Shown here piece by piece: positions 1 through 7,598 of a stretch of DNA of 11,765 nt. Made by a program: the position numbers and the translations under genes. The notes under the pieces are model-generated. The model saw only the letters and a program-made list of their open reading frames with translations. It was not told where the DNA came from and searched no databases. This DNA comes from Candidatus Mediterraneibacter stercorigallinarum (GTDB lineage: Bacteria; Bacillota; Clostridia; Lachnospirales; Lachnospiraceae). The stretch lies in contig DXCD01000056.1 of assembly GCA_019116185.1 (NCBI GenBank), positions 1 through 11,765 on the forward strand. Reading direction: 5' to 3'. Numbering within the stretch: position 1 is the first letter of the stretch; each line of letters begins with the position of its first letter.

Positions 1-138
1 CCTGCCTTTCTAGACTTTCCCAGATTACGGATCAGGAACCGAAGCCACACATCCGCCCTCTGCGAATACGTCTTGGAAAACCCCCGCTGTTTCCGGATGA
101 TTTACACCATCAAAGTCTCCCCGACAAATCCGGATTTA
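1..138 (-). repeat. Left copy of ~138-bp inverted structured repeat
   Basis: This stretch is the reverse complement of 11587-11723, with about five substitutions and one single-base length difference (about 96% identity by eye). Read on the minus strand it starts at the TAA stop of the gene at 136-621 and runs to the window edge, so it may continue beyond base 1. It contains AAATCCGGATTT (a perfect palindrome, 126-137), and AGACTTT (12-18) pairs with AAAGTCT (112-118) as an outer stem. Inside are a possible GGAAA/TTTCC hairpin (75-79 with 90-94) and a UUCG-type tetraloop arm. No coding function is evident. I do not recognise the family. Confidence 0.9.
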
Positions 139-621
139 CTTTTTCTCAAATTCTATGTTCTTTTGTTTGAGGAAGCTTTCTACCATTTCGTCCCATGCGT
201 GTTCCAGGCTTTTATCCATGGTAAAGGTTTTAAAGGAAGTTCCGGTTACGCAGGAGAGGCATTCTCCGTCGTAGTGGATGTTCAGATAGAGGCCCTGCAC
301 CCCGGCAGGATCGAGGGAAGGCGTGCTTTGGGTGACCAGCCTTTCGATATTTTTGCGGGACAGGCTGAATATGAAGCGGAAGCTTAAGGGGGTGCGCCTG
401 CCTCTGATAATAGAGAAGCAGTAGTCCCGTACATTTTTCCACGGAGAGTACTCGGGAAGTTCTGTGCCTGTATCAAAGAAATCCTTCTGGATATAGCCAT
501 CGATTTTAAATGTATTAAAGGTAACGATCTCGCCTTCAATGAAGGAAAAATAGTCAAATGTATCTGAAAGAAGAAGATGGGACATAAATTCTTTTATATT
601 TGTCAGGGAAAATGCAATCAT
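136..621 (-). CDS. Conserved hypothetical protein, DUF5721-like
   Basis: A 161-residue soluble protein of unknown function. From memory it resembles a small Firmicutes family (DUF5721) with an N-terminus of the type MIAFSLTNIKEFMSHLLL, followed by a segment like TFNTFKIDGYI and a basic RGRRTPLSF segment near the middle. No catalytic motif, signal peptide or membrane helix is visible. The frame is open for 22 more codons upstream to an ATG at 687, but the start at 621 is preferred because AAGGAG (628-633 on the minus strand) lies 6 bases before it and the protein then begins with the conserved-looking segment. It is transcribed away from the acetylation operon. Its TAA stop is the first part of the left repeat copy. 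The gene call is firm; the family name is tentative. Confidence 0.8.
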   Translation of the reverse strand: MIAFSLTNIKEFMSHLLLSDTFDYFSFIEGEIVTFNTFKIDGYIQKDFFDTGTELPEYSPWKNVRDYCFSIIRGRRTPLSFRFIFSLSRKNIERLVTQSTPSLDPAGVQGLYLNIHYDGECLSCVTGTSFKTFTMDKSLEHAWDEMVESFLKQKNIEFEKK

Positions 622-658
622 GCTGTGCTCCTTGTCTGAATCATCTTTGTGCTGTCTT

Positions 659-687
659 ATTGTATCATAAAACAAAAGTGCCGTCAT
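659..687 (-). promoter_or_regulatory. Promoter for the minus-strand hypothetical gene
   Basis: On the minus strand, ATGACG (682-687; 4 of 6 matches to TTGACA) and TACAAT (659-664; 5 of 6 to TATAAT) are separated by 17 bases. The -10 box lies about 38 bases upstream of the chosen start at 621, consistent with a short leader carrying AAGGAG. The -35 box abuts that of the divergent plus-strand promoter. Predicted by eye only. Confidence 0.5.
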
Positions 688-715
688 TGACTTTTGAGTG
701 CAAAAAAAGTATTAT
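687..715 (+). promoter_or_regulatory. Promoter for the polysaccharide O-acetylation operon
   Basis: TTGACT (687-692; 5 of 6 matches) and TATTAT (710-715; 5 of 6 matches) are separated by 17 bases, a good sigma-A-type promoter. Transcription would begin near 722 and leave a leader of about 75 bases before the ATG at 799. The spacer holds an A-rich run. It shares base 687 with the -35 box of the divergent promoter, so the two may compete for polymerase or answer to one regulator. Confidence 0.65.
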
Positions 716-798
716 TATATAGATAAAGTGGTGAACTGTTGCCGCTGGATATTTAGTGAGACATGATATCAAATTCACATAGAGAGTATGAGTAATTT

Positions 799-1554
799 AT
801 GAATAGAATAAAACAGAGAACGAAGAGACGTATCATTATCGGCTTGTGTATTGTGGTGGCTGCCGCGGTGATCATACTTATTGTCCAGGGAGTCAGAGGG
901 CTTCTGGGCGGCAGGGTTGATACTTCGGCAGGGCTGGAATACATTCAGCAGGAGGAAGCAGGAGATATTACAGCTATTGAAGAGAAGATCAGCCTGCTTG
1001 AACAGCAGGATAATAATGCGGAAGATACACGCAGCATTAAGGAAAAATTTGCGGGGGCCGTGGTGCTGGGGGATTCTGTGGCAGAAGGATTTCTGGAATA
1101 CGATATACTGAATGCTTCCAGCGTGGCAGCGGAGATCGGCGTGCACTTGGACGAGCTGGATGGACAGATTGCAAACGTAAAGGAATTAAGTCCGAGTGTT
1201 CTTTTTCTGTACTTGGGAATGAATGACGTGACTGCGACAAACGGAGACGTGGACAGTTTTATTTCTGAATACAGAGCCGTGCTCACACAGCTTAAGGAAG
1301 AAGTGCCTGACGCGCATATTTTTGTCAATTCCATTTTCCCCGTGCAGGAGAAAGCTATAGAGGAAGAACCTTTACTGGCAAAGATTCCGGATTACAACGA
1401 GGCGCTGAAGGAACTGTGTGACAGCCAGACCGTCGCGTTTATCGACAATACCAGCCTGGTGGAAGAACAGTATTATGAGCAGGACGGAGTGCATTTTAAA
1501 GCGGATTTCTATCCGATCTGGGCACAGCGTATGGCGGAGGTGGCTGCGTTATGA
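799..1554 (+). CDS. Membrane-anchored SGNH/GDSL hydrolase-type acetyltransferase
   Basis: A 251-residue protein with a basic N-terminus and one hydrophobic helix at about residues 12-30, so the catalytic domain is probably outside the membrane. SGNH signatures are present in order: GDS at 91-93 (nucleophile S93), GMND at 140-143 (N142), and DGVH at 229-232 (D229 and H232). A charged stretch (about 45-85) links anchor and domain. Known relatives act as esterases or as O-acetyl transferases that take acetyl from an MBOAT partner. The MBOAT gene two genes downstream makes the transfer role the likelier one here, by inference. The start is the only suitable ATG, but its ribosome site is weak (GAGAG about 12 bases upstream). 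The stop overlaps the next gene's start (ATGA), suggesting translational coupling. The sugar substrate cannot be told from sequence. Confidence 0.85.
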   Translation: MNRIKQRTKRRIIIGLCIVVAAAVIILIVQGVRGLLGGRVDTSAGLEYIQQEEAGDITAIEEKISLLEQQDNNAEDTRSIKEKFAGAVVLGDSVAEGFLEYDILNASSVAAEIGVHLDELDGQIANVKELSPSVLFLYLGMNDVTATNGDVDSFISEYRAVLTQLKEEVPDAHIFVNSIFPVQEKAIEEEPLLAKIPDYNEALKELCDSQTVAFIDNTSLVEEQYYEQDGVHFKADFYPIWAQRMAEVAAL

Positions 1555-2036
1555 AATCAGGAAGAATAAATATTGCCCGTATAATGAAGTATGTGATTCT
1601 GCTGTTGATCGTGGCTTTTGTTGCGCTGCTTCTTCTGTATGCAAGCGGAAGCAGCCGCCCTTTTGACGAGGTGGAAGAATCGGTCAGCAGTTCTTTGGAT
1701 AAGAGCAATCTGACACTGCAGGACGGGGCTGCGTTTAAGAGGGCGTTTGGGCTGAGCGGGGCGGACTATGAAGGCGTGATGTATTATTCCTCTGAGTTCA
1801 GCATTTCAGCAGAAGAGGTGCTGTTAATCAAAGTGAATGATGAGAGCCAGGCCCAGGAAGTCAGAGAGGCGATTGAAGAGAGGGTCGAGGCAAGAAAAAA
1901 TGATTTCGACGGCTATGCCCCGGAGGAAGTGAAGCTGCTTGAGGATGCGGTGCAGAGCGTGAGAGGAACCTACATCTTCTTTGCAGCCGCCCCGAAAGCA
2001 GAGGAATATCTGGAAGTTTTCAGTAACAGTCTGTAA
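1551..2036 (+). CDS. DUF4358 domain protein with N-terminal membrane anchor
   Basis: A 161-residue protein with a short basic N-terminus and a strongly hydrophobic helix at about residues 12-31, followed by an outside-facing domain. The domain resembles DUF4358 (recognised from memory): a segment like FKRAFGLSGADYEGVMYY, then a helix rich in charged residues with EVREAIEERVEARK, then LLEDAVQSVRGTYIFFA. No lipobox cysteine follows the helix, so it appears to be anchored by the helix rather than lipidated. Its function is unknown. Such proteins are recalled beside MBOAT and DHHW genes in Lachnospiraceae, so a helper role in exported-polysaccharide acetylation is a reasonable inference. The ATG overlaps the preceding TGA by four bases. 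Confidence 0.75.
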   Translation: MKSGRINIARIMKYVILLLIVAFVALLLLYASGSSRPFDEVEESVSSSLDKSNLTLQDGAAFKRAFGLSGADYEGVMYYSSEFSISAEEVLLIKVNDESQAQEVREAIEERVEARKNDFDGYAPEEVKLLEDAVQSVRGTYIFFAAAPKAEEYLEVFSNSL

Positions 2037-2047
2037 CCAGGGATAAG

Positions 2048-2066
2048 GCCGTGCCGGCTGGCAGGC
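2048..2066 (+). other. Small hairpin between DUF4358 and MBOAT genes
   Basis: GCC-G-TGCC and GGCA-GGC form a seven-pair stem with one bulged G and a four-base GGCT loop. No T-run follows, so it is not an intrinsic terminator. It lies upstream of the AGAGGA ribosome site of the MBOAT gene and might affect mRNA stability or processing. Evidence is only the ability to fold. Confidence 0.3.
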
Positions 2067-2088
2067 TGTAAAGAGAGGAAAGCATTGG

Positions 2089-3498
2089 ATGTTATTTAGC
2101 AGTATTACGTTTTTATTTTTATTTCTGCCGTTGGTGATGGCAGTCTATTATATTGTACCGAATAAGGCGAAAAATGTGGTCTTTCTGATCGCGAGCCTTT
2201 TTTTCTATGCGTGGGGCGAGCCGGTCTATGTGGTGCTCATGATCCTGTCCATTCTTTTTAATTATTTCTGCGGACGGGATATCAAGGCAAATGAGGAAGA
2301 TCAGAGAAAGGCAAAGCGGAGCCTTGCTTTTGCCGTTGCGGTCAATGTGCTGATTCTTGGATTTTTCAAATATTATGGGTTTATTCTGAACACATTGAAT
2401 TCTGTCCTTCCGACAGATATACCGTACCGGGAGCTTCCGCTTCCGGTGGGAATTTCGTTTTACACATTCCAGGCAATATCCTATCTTGTGGATATTTATC
2501 GGAAAAAGGCGGACCCGCAGAAGAACATCCTGTATTTTGCTTTGTATATCAGCATGTTCCCGCAGCTGATTGCGGGCCCGATCGTGCGTTATGTGGATAT
2601 CGAGGCACAGCTTAAGAACAGGAAGATTTCTGTACGCCGGCTGGGACAGGGCGCGGTTTATTTTATTATCGGTCTGGCGAAGAAAGTGGTCATTGCCAAT
2701 TCTGTGGGGGCAGTGTTCGAGCAGATCGCGGATATGCCGGCAAGCAGCCTCTCTGTGCTCACGGCATGGCTGGGTGTGTTTTCCTATGCGTTCCAGATCT
2801 ATTTTGATTTCAGCGGATATTCGGATATGGCTGTGGGACTCGGGAAAATGTTCGGCTTTGAGTTTAAGAAGAATTTCGATTATCCGTATATATCAAAGAG
2901 CATTACAGAATTCTGGAGAAGGTGGCATATTTCCCTGAGTACATGGTTCCGGGAGTATGTGTATATTCCCCTTGGAGGAAACAGGTGCTCTGTATCCAGA
3001 AACATTTTCAACCTGATGGCAGTGTGGACACTGACCGGCATGTGGCACGGAGCAGCGTGGAATTTTATCGCGTGGGGCGTGTACTACGGGGTAATCCTTG
3101 TGATGGAAAAATACGTATGGGGAGCCTCCGTTGACCGGCTGCCCGGGGTCGTGAGACATATTTATACCATGGTCCTTGTGCTGGTGGGCTGGGTATTCTT
3201 CTTCAGCCCGAGCCTTGGATATGCCCTGCGGTATCTGGGGTCTATGATCGGAGGCGGGGCAGGGATCGTGGACTCGGAGGGAGCGTTCCTCCTCTTTACG
3301 CACTGGCTTTTATATCTTCTGGCAGTGCTTGGTTCATCTGCGCTGGGGCTCCGGCTTGTCAATCTTGTTCCGCGGATGCTCGGGAACGAGAAGGCAAAGG
3401 CAGCGGCAGCGGCTGTTATATATATGGGTATATTTGTGATTTCAGCCGCGTTTCTCGTGACGGACACGTTCAACCCGTTTTTATATTTCAGATTTTAG
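2089..3498 (+). CDS. MBOAT family O-acyltransferase (AlgI-like)
   Basis: A 469-residue polytopic membrane protein of normal AlgI/DltB length. The N-terminus MLFSSITFLFLFLPL and the following FFYAWGEP segment are typical of AlgI-like proteins. Two MBOAT histidines are visible: H280 in RRWHISLSTWF and the putative catalytic H320 in GMWHGAAWNF. YIPLGGNR lies between them, and PVGISFYTFQ lies in the first half. Members pass an acetyl group from a cytoplasmic donor, probably acetyl-CoA, across the membrane to an extracytoplasmic transferase. The flanking SGNH and DHHW genes are candidate partners. AGAGGA lies 9 bases before the ATG. The following gene starts 9 bases after this stop. Closest role by family: acetylation of a cell wall or capsular polysaccharide; the polymer is unknown. 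Confidence 0.93.
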   Translation: MLFSSITFLFLFLPLVMAVYYIVPNKAKNVVFLIASLFFYAWGEPVYVVLMILSILFNYFCGRDIKANEEDQRKAKRSLAFAVAVNVLILGFFKYYGFILNTLNSVLPTDIPYRELPLPVGISFYTFQAISYLVDIYRKKADPQKNILYFALYISMFPQLIAGPIVRYVDIEAQLKNRKISVRRLGQGAVYFIIGLAKKVVIANSVGAVFEQIADMPASSLSVLTAWLGVFSYAFQIYFDFSGYSDMAVGLGKMFGFEFKKNFDYPYISKSITEFWRRWHISLSTWFREYVYIPLGGNRCSVSRNIFNLMAVWTLTGMWHGAAWNFIAWGVYYGVILVMEKYVWGASVDRLPGVVRHIYTMVLVLVGWVFFFSPSLGYALRYLGSMIGGGAGIVDSEGAFLLFTHWLLYLLAVLGSSALGLRLVNLVPRMLGNEKAKAAAAAVIYMGIFVISAAFLVTDTFNPFLYFRF

Positions 3499-3507
3499 GT
3501 GGGAGCT

Positions 3508-4662
3508 ATGGATAACAGGAAAAGAAGAGGGCATATTGAGAGCCTGATCGGAAAAATATTTATATTGAGTTTGTTCCTGGTGCTGATCGTGAATCTTCTC
3601 CTTCCGGATAAAGAACAGTCAGAGGAGGAAAACAGAGTGCTGGAGACTCTGCCCGCGCCGAGCCTGACAAGCGTCCTGAACGGGGACTTTATGGAGCAGT
3701 GGGAGAGTTACATGAGCGATCAGTTTGCCGGAAGGAACCTGTGGAGGAGCCTTAAGGTTGGACTGGACCGGCTAGGGGGCAGCAGGATGGAGAACGGTGT
3801 CTATATCGGCAGGGACGGACAGCTTCTGGAAGACATTGCTGTGCCGGACAATGAACTGTTCACTGCGAATATCAATGCGGTGAAAAGCTTTGCAAACACT
3901 TATTCAGATATCCCGGCTACGGTTATGCTGATTCCTGACGCGGCATGTATCTTAAGTGACAGCCTGCCGGCTTTTGCCAGCGTGGAGGACCAGAGGCAGA
4001 TGTTCAGCATGGTTGAGCGCGGGCTCGGGGATTCAGTGAAGTGGGTGGATGCATATTCCACATTGAATAAGCATAAAGCGGAAAAGCTATACTATAAGAC
4101 GGACCATCACTGGACAACTCAGGGAGCGTTTTATGTATTTCAGGAAGCAGCGGCAAGCCTTGGAATCGAGGAGGACGTTTCTGACGACTATGTATCTTAT
4201 ACGGTGACAGACAGCTTTAACGGTGTTCTGGCATCCAAGAGCGGAGTCGGACTGGATGAGAAAGAGCAGATCGACATCTACGTGCCCACAGAAGGGGATG
4301 ACGACGTGGTTGTGAATTACGTGGACGAGGGAAAGAAAAGGACCTCCCTGTATGATTCTTCGAAGCTGGAAACAAGAGACAAATACGGAGTGTTTTTCGG
4401 CGGAAATACGTCTGTCATGGATATCAGGACCGTATCTACGAGCCATAAAAGGCTTCTTGTGGTGAAAGATTCCTTTGCGGACTGCTTTATTCCGTTTTTG
4501 ACGCCGTATTACAGAGAGATCGTTGTCGTGGATCCCAGATATTACAGCGGTACCATGACAGATATCATGGACACGTACAGGATTACGGATATCCTGATCC
4601 TTTACAGTGGAAATACATTTATGACAGACAATAATATCAGTGGAGTATTTACGGGTGAGTAA
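3508..4662 (+). CDS. DHHW family protein, AlgX/AlgJ-like acetyltransferase partner
   Basis: A 384-residue protein with one N-terminal hydrophobic helix (about residues 12-31) and a large outside domain. The family motif DHHW is at 199-202, and KDSFAD places a likely nucleophile at S322. In AlgX/AlgJ-type SGNH-like acetyltransferases the catalytic set is a D-x-H motif plus a serine, which D199, H201 and S322 could supply. That assignment is inference. I prefer ATG 3508 over the in-frame GTG at 3499 because AGGTGG sits 5 bases before the ATG and nothing suitable precedes the GTG. Directly after the MBOAT gene, it is probably a second transferase fed by that channel. The ribosome binding site and start of the next gene lie within its 3' end. 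Confidence 0.88.
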   Translation: MDNRKRRGHIESLIGKIFILSLFLVLIVNLLLPDKEQSEEENRVLETLPAPSLTSVLNGDFMEQWESYMSDQFAGRNLWRSLKVGLDRLGGSRMENGVYIGRDGQLLEDIAVPDNELFTANINAVKSFANTYSDIPATVMLIPDAACILSDSLPAFASVEDQRQMFSMVERGLGDSVKWVDAYSTLNKHKAEKLYYKTDHHWTTQGAFYVFQEAAASLGIEEDVSDDYVSYTVTDSFNGVLASKSGVGLDEKEQIDIYVPTEGDDDVVVNYVDEGKKRTSLYDSSKLETRDKYGVFFGGNTSVMDIRTVSTSHKRLLVVKDSFADCFIPFLTPYYREIVVVDPRYYSGTMTDIMDTYRITDILILYSGNTFMTDNNISGVFTGE

Positions 4663-5437
4663 TCGGATAAGAGACGAATTTATACAGAAGAAAGAGCCGG
4701 TAAGGCTCAATAAGTATTTAAGTGAGGCGGGCGTTTGTTCCAGGAGGGAGGCGGACCGCCTCATTGAGGATGGAAAGGTGACCGTGGACGGCAGGATCGC
4801 GCAGACCGGCATGCGGATCATTCCGGGACAGGTGGTCAAGGTCGGAGCGAAAGTTGTTTCCAGGCAGGATGAGATGATTGTGCTTGCAGTCAATAAGCCC
4901 CGGGGAATCGTGTGCACGGAGGAGAAGAGGGAACGGAACAGTATCGTGCGTTTTCTGGACTATCCTGTGCGTGTTACTTACGCAGGGCGCCTGGATAAGG
5001 ATTCGCGGGGGCTTCTGCTCATGACGAACAACGGAGATATTATCAACCGGATGATGCGTGCTGCCAACCGGCATGAGAAAGAATACAAGGTTACAGTGGA
5101 CCGGGAGATCACGGGAGAATTTGTGAAACAGATGTCAGAAGGCGTGCCCATTCTGGATACGGTGACAAGACCCTGTAAGGTGGAGAAGATCGGGAAGTAT
5201 ACGTTTTCCATCATACTGACCCAGGGGCTGAACCGACAGATCAGGCGAATGTGCGAGGCGCTGGGATACCAGGTGCGTGATCTCGTGCGCGTGCGGATCA
5301 TGAACATCCGGCTGGGAAGCCTGAAGGAAGGTCAGTACCGAAAGCTGACAGATGCAGAGCTTGACGAGCTCTATGAGGAAATAAAAGATTCTCCGGCAGA
5401 GCCGCGGCATGGCATCAGCCGGGGGAATGGATCATGA
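4655..5437 (+). CDS. rluF: 23S rRNA pseudouridine synthase, RsuA/RluF type
   Basis: A 260-residue enzyme converting a uridine of rRNA to pseudouridine. An S4 RNA-binding domain opens it (VRLNKYLSEAGVCSRREADR at about 12-31), then the catalytic domain with AVNKPRGIVC, the signature GRLDKDSRGLLLMTNNGD carrying catalytic D114, HEKEY, and LNRQIRRMCEALGY. The RLDKDSxGL form and lack of an RluB-like tail suggest RluF (U2604), but RluB/RsuA specificity cannot be excluded. No ATG lies near the domain start. GTG 4655 is chosen because GGAG (4642-4645) lies 9 bases upstream and it overlaps the preceding gene's stop; an upstream in-frame GTG at 4640 has no better site. The overlap suggests coupling to the unrelated DHHW gene. 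Confidence 0.88.
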   Translation: MSNRIRDEFIQKKEPVRLNKYLSEAGVCSRREADRLIEDGKVTVDGRIAQTGMRIIPGQVVKVGAKVVSRQDEMIVLAVNKPRGIVCTEEKRERNSIVRFLDYPVRVTYAGRLDKDSRGLLLMTNNGDIINRMMRAANRHEKEYKVTVDREITGEFVKQMSEGVPILDTVTRPCKVEKIGKYTFSIILTQGLNRQIRRMCEALGYQVRDLVRVRIMNIRLGSLKEGQYRKLTDAELDELYEEIKDSPAEPRHGISRGNGS

Positions 5438-5489
5438 AAGTGTTCTGTGTCCGTAAGAAGACAACAGTATAGATGAGCGGGAGGATATT

Positions 5490-7517
5490 ATGGCAGAAAA
5501 TCTGGCAGACAACATAACAGATAACATAGCAGACAATGGAAAAACGACTGAGGTTCAGACGGAAAATAAGATGACCCGGATGCGGGAACTCGTAGACATC
5601 CTGAACCGGGCGCGCCGCGCTTATGAGCAGGAAGATACAGAGGTCATGAGCAATTATGAGTATGACCGGCTCTATGATGAGCTTCTGGAGCTGGAGAAAG
5701 AGCTGAATACAACCCTTGCGGCGAGCCCGACGGTTAATGTCGGTTATGAGGTCTTGAGCGAGCTGCCAAAGGAGCGGCATGAAAGACCGATGCTGTCCCT
5801 GGACAAGACAAAAGACGTGGGACGGCTGAAGGAGTTCCTGGGAGACCAGAAAGCAGTGATCTCATGGAAGCTGGACGGACTGACCATTGTTCTCACATAC
5901 AAAGGAGGCACGCTTGAAAAGGCGGTGACCAGAGGAAACGGAGAAGTGGGAGAGGTCGTTACAAACAATGCGCGGGTGTTTCAGAATCTTCCGCTGCATA
6001 TTCCGTATCAGGGGGAACTTGTCTTAAGAGGCGAAGCGGTTATTTCTTATAAAGATTTTGAGCTGATCAATGAAGAAATCGGAGACGCGGACGCAAAATA
6101 TAAGAATCCGAGGAATCTGTGCAGCGGTTCTGTGCGGCAGCTCAATAATGAGATCACGGCGAAACGGAAGGTGAGGTTCTATGCCTTTACTCTTGTGAAT
6201 GCGGGAGATGTGGATTTCCACAATTCAAGGCTGTACCAGATGCAGTGGCTGAAGGAGCAGGGGTTTGACGTGGTAGAGAACCATCCGGTCACACGGGAGA
6301 CGGTTGAGGCCGAGGTTGAATGGTTCGCCCGCCATATCGAGAAGAATGAAGTGCCCTCTGACGGGCTGGTGCTCGTTTATGACGATATCGCTTACGGGCA
6401 GTCTCTTGGCACTACGGCAAAGTTCCCGAGAGATTCCTTTGCGTTCAAATGGGCGGATGAGATCCGGGAAACCACGCTGAAAGAGATTGAGTGGAGTCCC
6501 TCCAGGACCGGGCTGATCAATCCGGTCGCTATCTTTGAGCCTGTGGAGCTGGAAGGAACCACAGTGAGCCGCGCCAGCGTCCATAATATCAGTATAATGG
6601 AAGAACTGGAACTGGGAGTCGGGGACAGGATTACAGTGTATAAGGCGAATATGATCATCCCCCAGATCGCGGAAAACCTGACCCGCAGCGGGGTAAAAGA
6701 TATCCCGGCGGTATGTCCGGTGTGTGGCGGGGCAACCCGTATTTCCATGGAAAACGAGACCAAGACACTTTACTGCACGAATCCGAAATGCCAGGCAAAG
6801 CACGTGAAATCGTTCACCCTCTTCGTGAGCCGGGACGCCATGAATATAGAAGGGCTTTCTGAGGCCACACTGGAGAAATTCATCATAAACGGATATGTAA
6901 AAGATCTGACAGATCTCTTCCATCTGGACCGCCATGCAGAAGAAATCAAGAATCTGGAAGGCTTTGGAGAGAAGTCCTATGAAAATCTTCAGAACAGCAT
7001 AAAAAACGCACGTACAACAACGCTTCCGAGGCTGGTATACAGCCTTGGCATCCCCAATATCGGCATCGCAAACGCAAAGATGATCTGCCGGGCTCTTGAC
7101 AATGACCCGGATAAGGTGCTGAACGCCACGGAAGAGGAACTGGATGAGATCTCAGGCGTGGGCGGCGTGATCTCAAAGGCGTACGTGGATTATTTTGCTG
7201 ATGAAGAGCACAGAGACGTGTTCAGGCGTCTTCTTGAAGAGGTCGAGATACCGAAAGAAGAGGAGACAGAGGACAGCCGGAAATTTGCAGGAATAAATTT
7301 TGTTATTACAGGAAGCGTGGAGCATTTTGCAAACCGCGCGGAAGTAAAGGAAGAAATCGAGAAGAGAGGAGGGAAAGTAACCGGAAGTGTGACATCCAAG
7401 ACAAATTACCTGATCAATAATGATGTCAATTCTACTTCATCGAAAAACAGAAAGGCAAGAGAACTGGGAATCCCGATCATATCTGAAGCAGAGTTCCTGC
7501 AGATGCTGGAGGGATGA
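5490..7517 (+). CDS. ligA: NAD+-dependent DNA ligase, divergent LigA
   Basis: A 675-residue ligase that seals DNA nicks using NAD+. Domains in order: a low-complexity tail (1-28), NAD-binding domain Ia (about 30-85), adenylation domain with K127-L-D-G, RGNG (148-151), RGE, KNPRN and K320, OB fold (GVGDRITVYKANMIIPQ), a four-cysteine zinc finger (C409, C412, C429, C434), helix-hairpin-helix repeats (GLGIPNIG, ISGVGGV), and a BRCT domain (about 592-672). It starts behind a strong GGGAGG site, so the tail is probably translated. Several positions differ from E. coli LigA: H23 to E46, D32 to N55, E113 to S125, D138 to N150, K290 to V296. From memory, similar proteins are common in Lachnospiraceae, which argues for a functional clade rather than decay. 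Whether another ligA exists in the genome is not visible. Confidence 0.93.
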   Translation: MAENLADNITDNIADNGKTTEVQTENKMTRMRELVDILNRARRAYEQEDTEVMSNYEYDRLYDELLELEKELNTTLAASPTVNVGYEVLSELPKERHERPMLSLDKTKDVGRLKEFLGDQKAVISWKLDGLTIVLTYKGGTLEKAVTRGNGEVGEVVTNNARVFQNLPLHIPYQGELVLRGEAVISYKDFELINEEIGDADAKYKNPRNLCSGSVRQLNNEITAKRKVRFYAFTLVNAGDVDFHNSRLYQMQWLKEQGFDVVENHPVTRETVEAEVEWFARHIEKNEVPSDGLVLVYDDIAYGQSLGTTAKFPRDSFAFKWADEIRETTLKEIEWSPSRTGLINPVAIFEPVELEGTTVSRASVHNISIMEELELGVGDRITVYKANMIIPQIAENLTRSGVKDIPAVCPVCGGATRISMENETKTLYCTNPKCQAKHVKSFTLFVSRDAMNIEGLSEATLEKFIINGYVKDLTDLFHLDRHAEEIKNLEGFGEKSYENLQNSIKNARTTTLPRLVYSLGIPNIGIANAKMICRALDNDPDKVLNATEEELDEISGVGGVISKAYVDYFADEEHRDVFRRLLEEVEIPKEEETEDSRKFAGINFVITGSVEHFANRAEVKEEIEKRGGKVTGSVTSKTNYLINNDVNSTSSKNRKARELGIPIISEAEFLQMLEG

Positions 7518-7533
7518 GCAGTTAGGAGACAAA

Positions 7534-7570
7534 AGCCATAATGACCGGCCGGGACTGGCGTTATATGGCT
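7534..7570 (+). promoter_or_regulatory. Hairpin between ligA and the DUF1538 gene
   Basis: AGCCATA (7534-7540) pairs perfectly with TATGGCT (7564-7570), with an inner CCGG (7545-7548) / CTGG (7555-7558) arm. On the plus strand no T-run follows, so it is not a normal terminator for ligA. On the minus strand TTTTGTC follows, which would suit a terminator there, but no minus-strand gene leads into it. It could be a processing or stability element separating ligA from the transporter unit. Confidence 0.4.
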
Positions 7571-7598
7571 GAAGCAGAGAATGAAAGGCAGGGAATGC

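Noticed and set aside
73..387. Plus-strand open frame at the left edge
   Set aside because: It overlaps the repeat and the minus-strand gene, which has a good AAGGAG site and promoter; this frame has no plausible start signal.
788..802. Four-codon upstream open frame overlapping the SGNH gene start
   Set aside because: Very short, no ribosome site, and such ATG-stop pairs are expected by chance.
4087..4917. Long minus-strand open frame (276 codons)
   Set aside because: It lies opposite the DHHW and pseudouridine synthase genes, which show clear family motifs; its translation is rich in His, Cys and Ile with no domain pattern and no ribosome site was seen.
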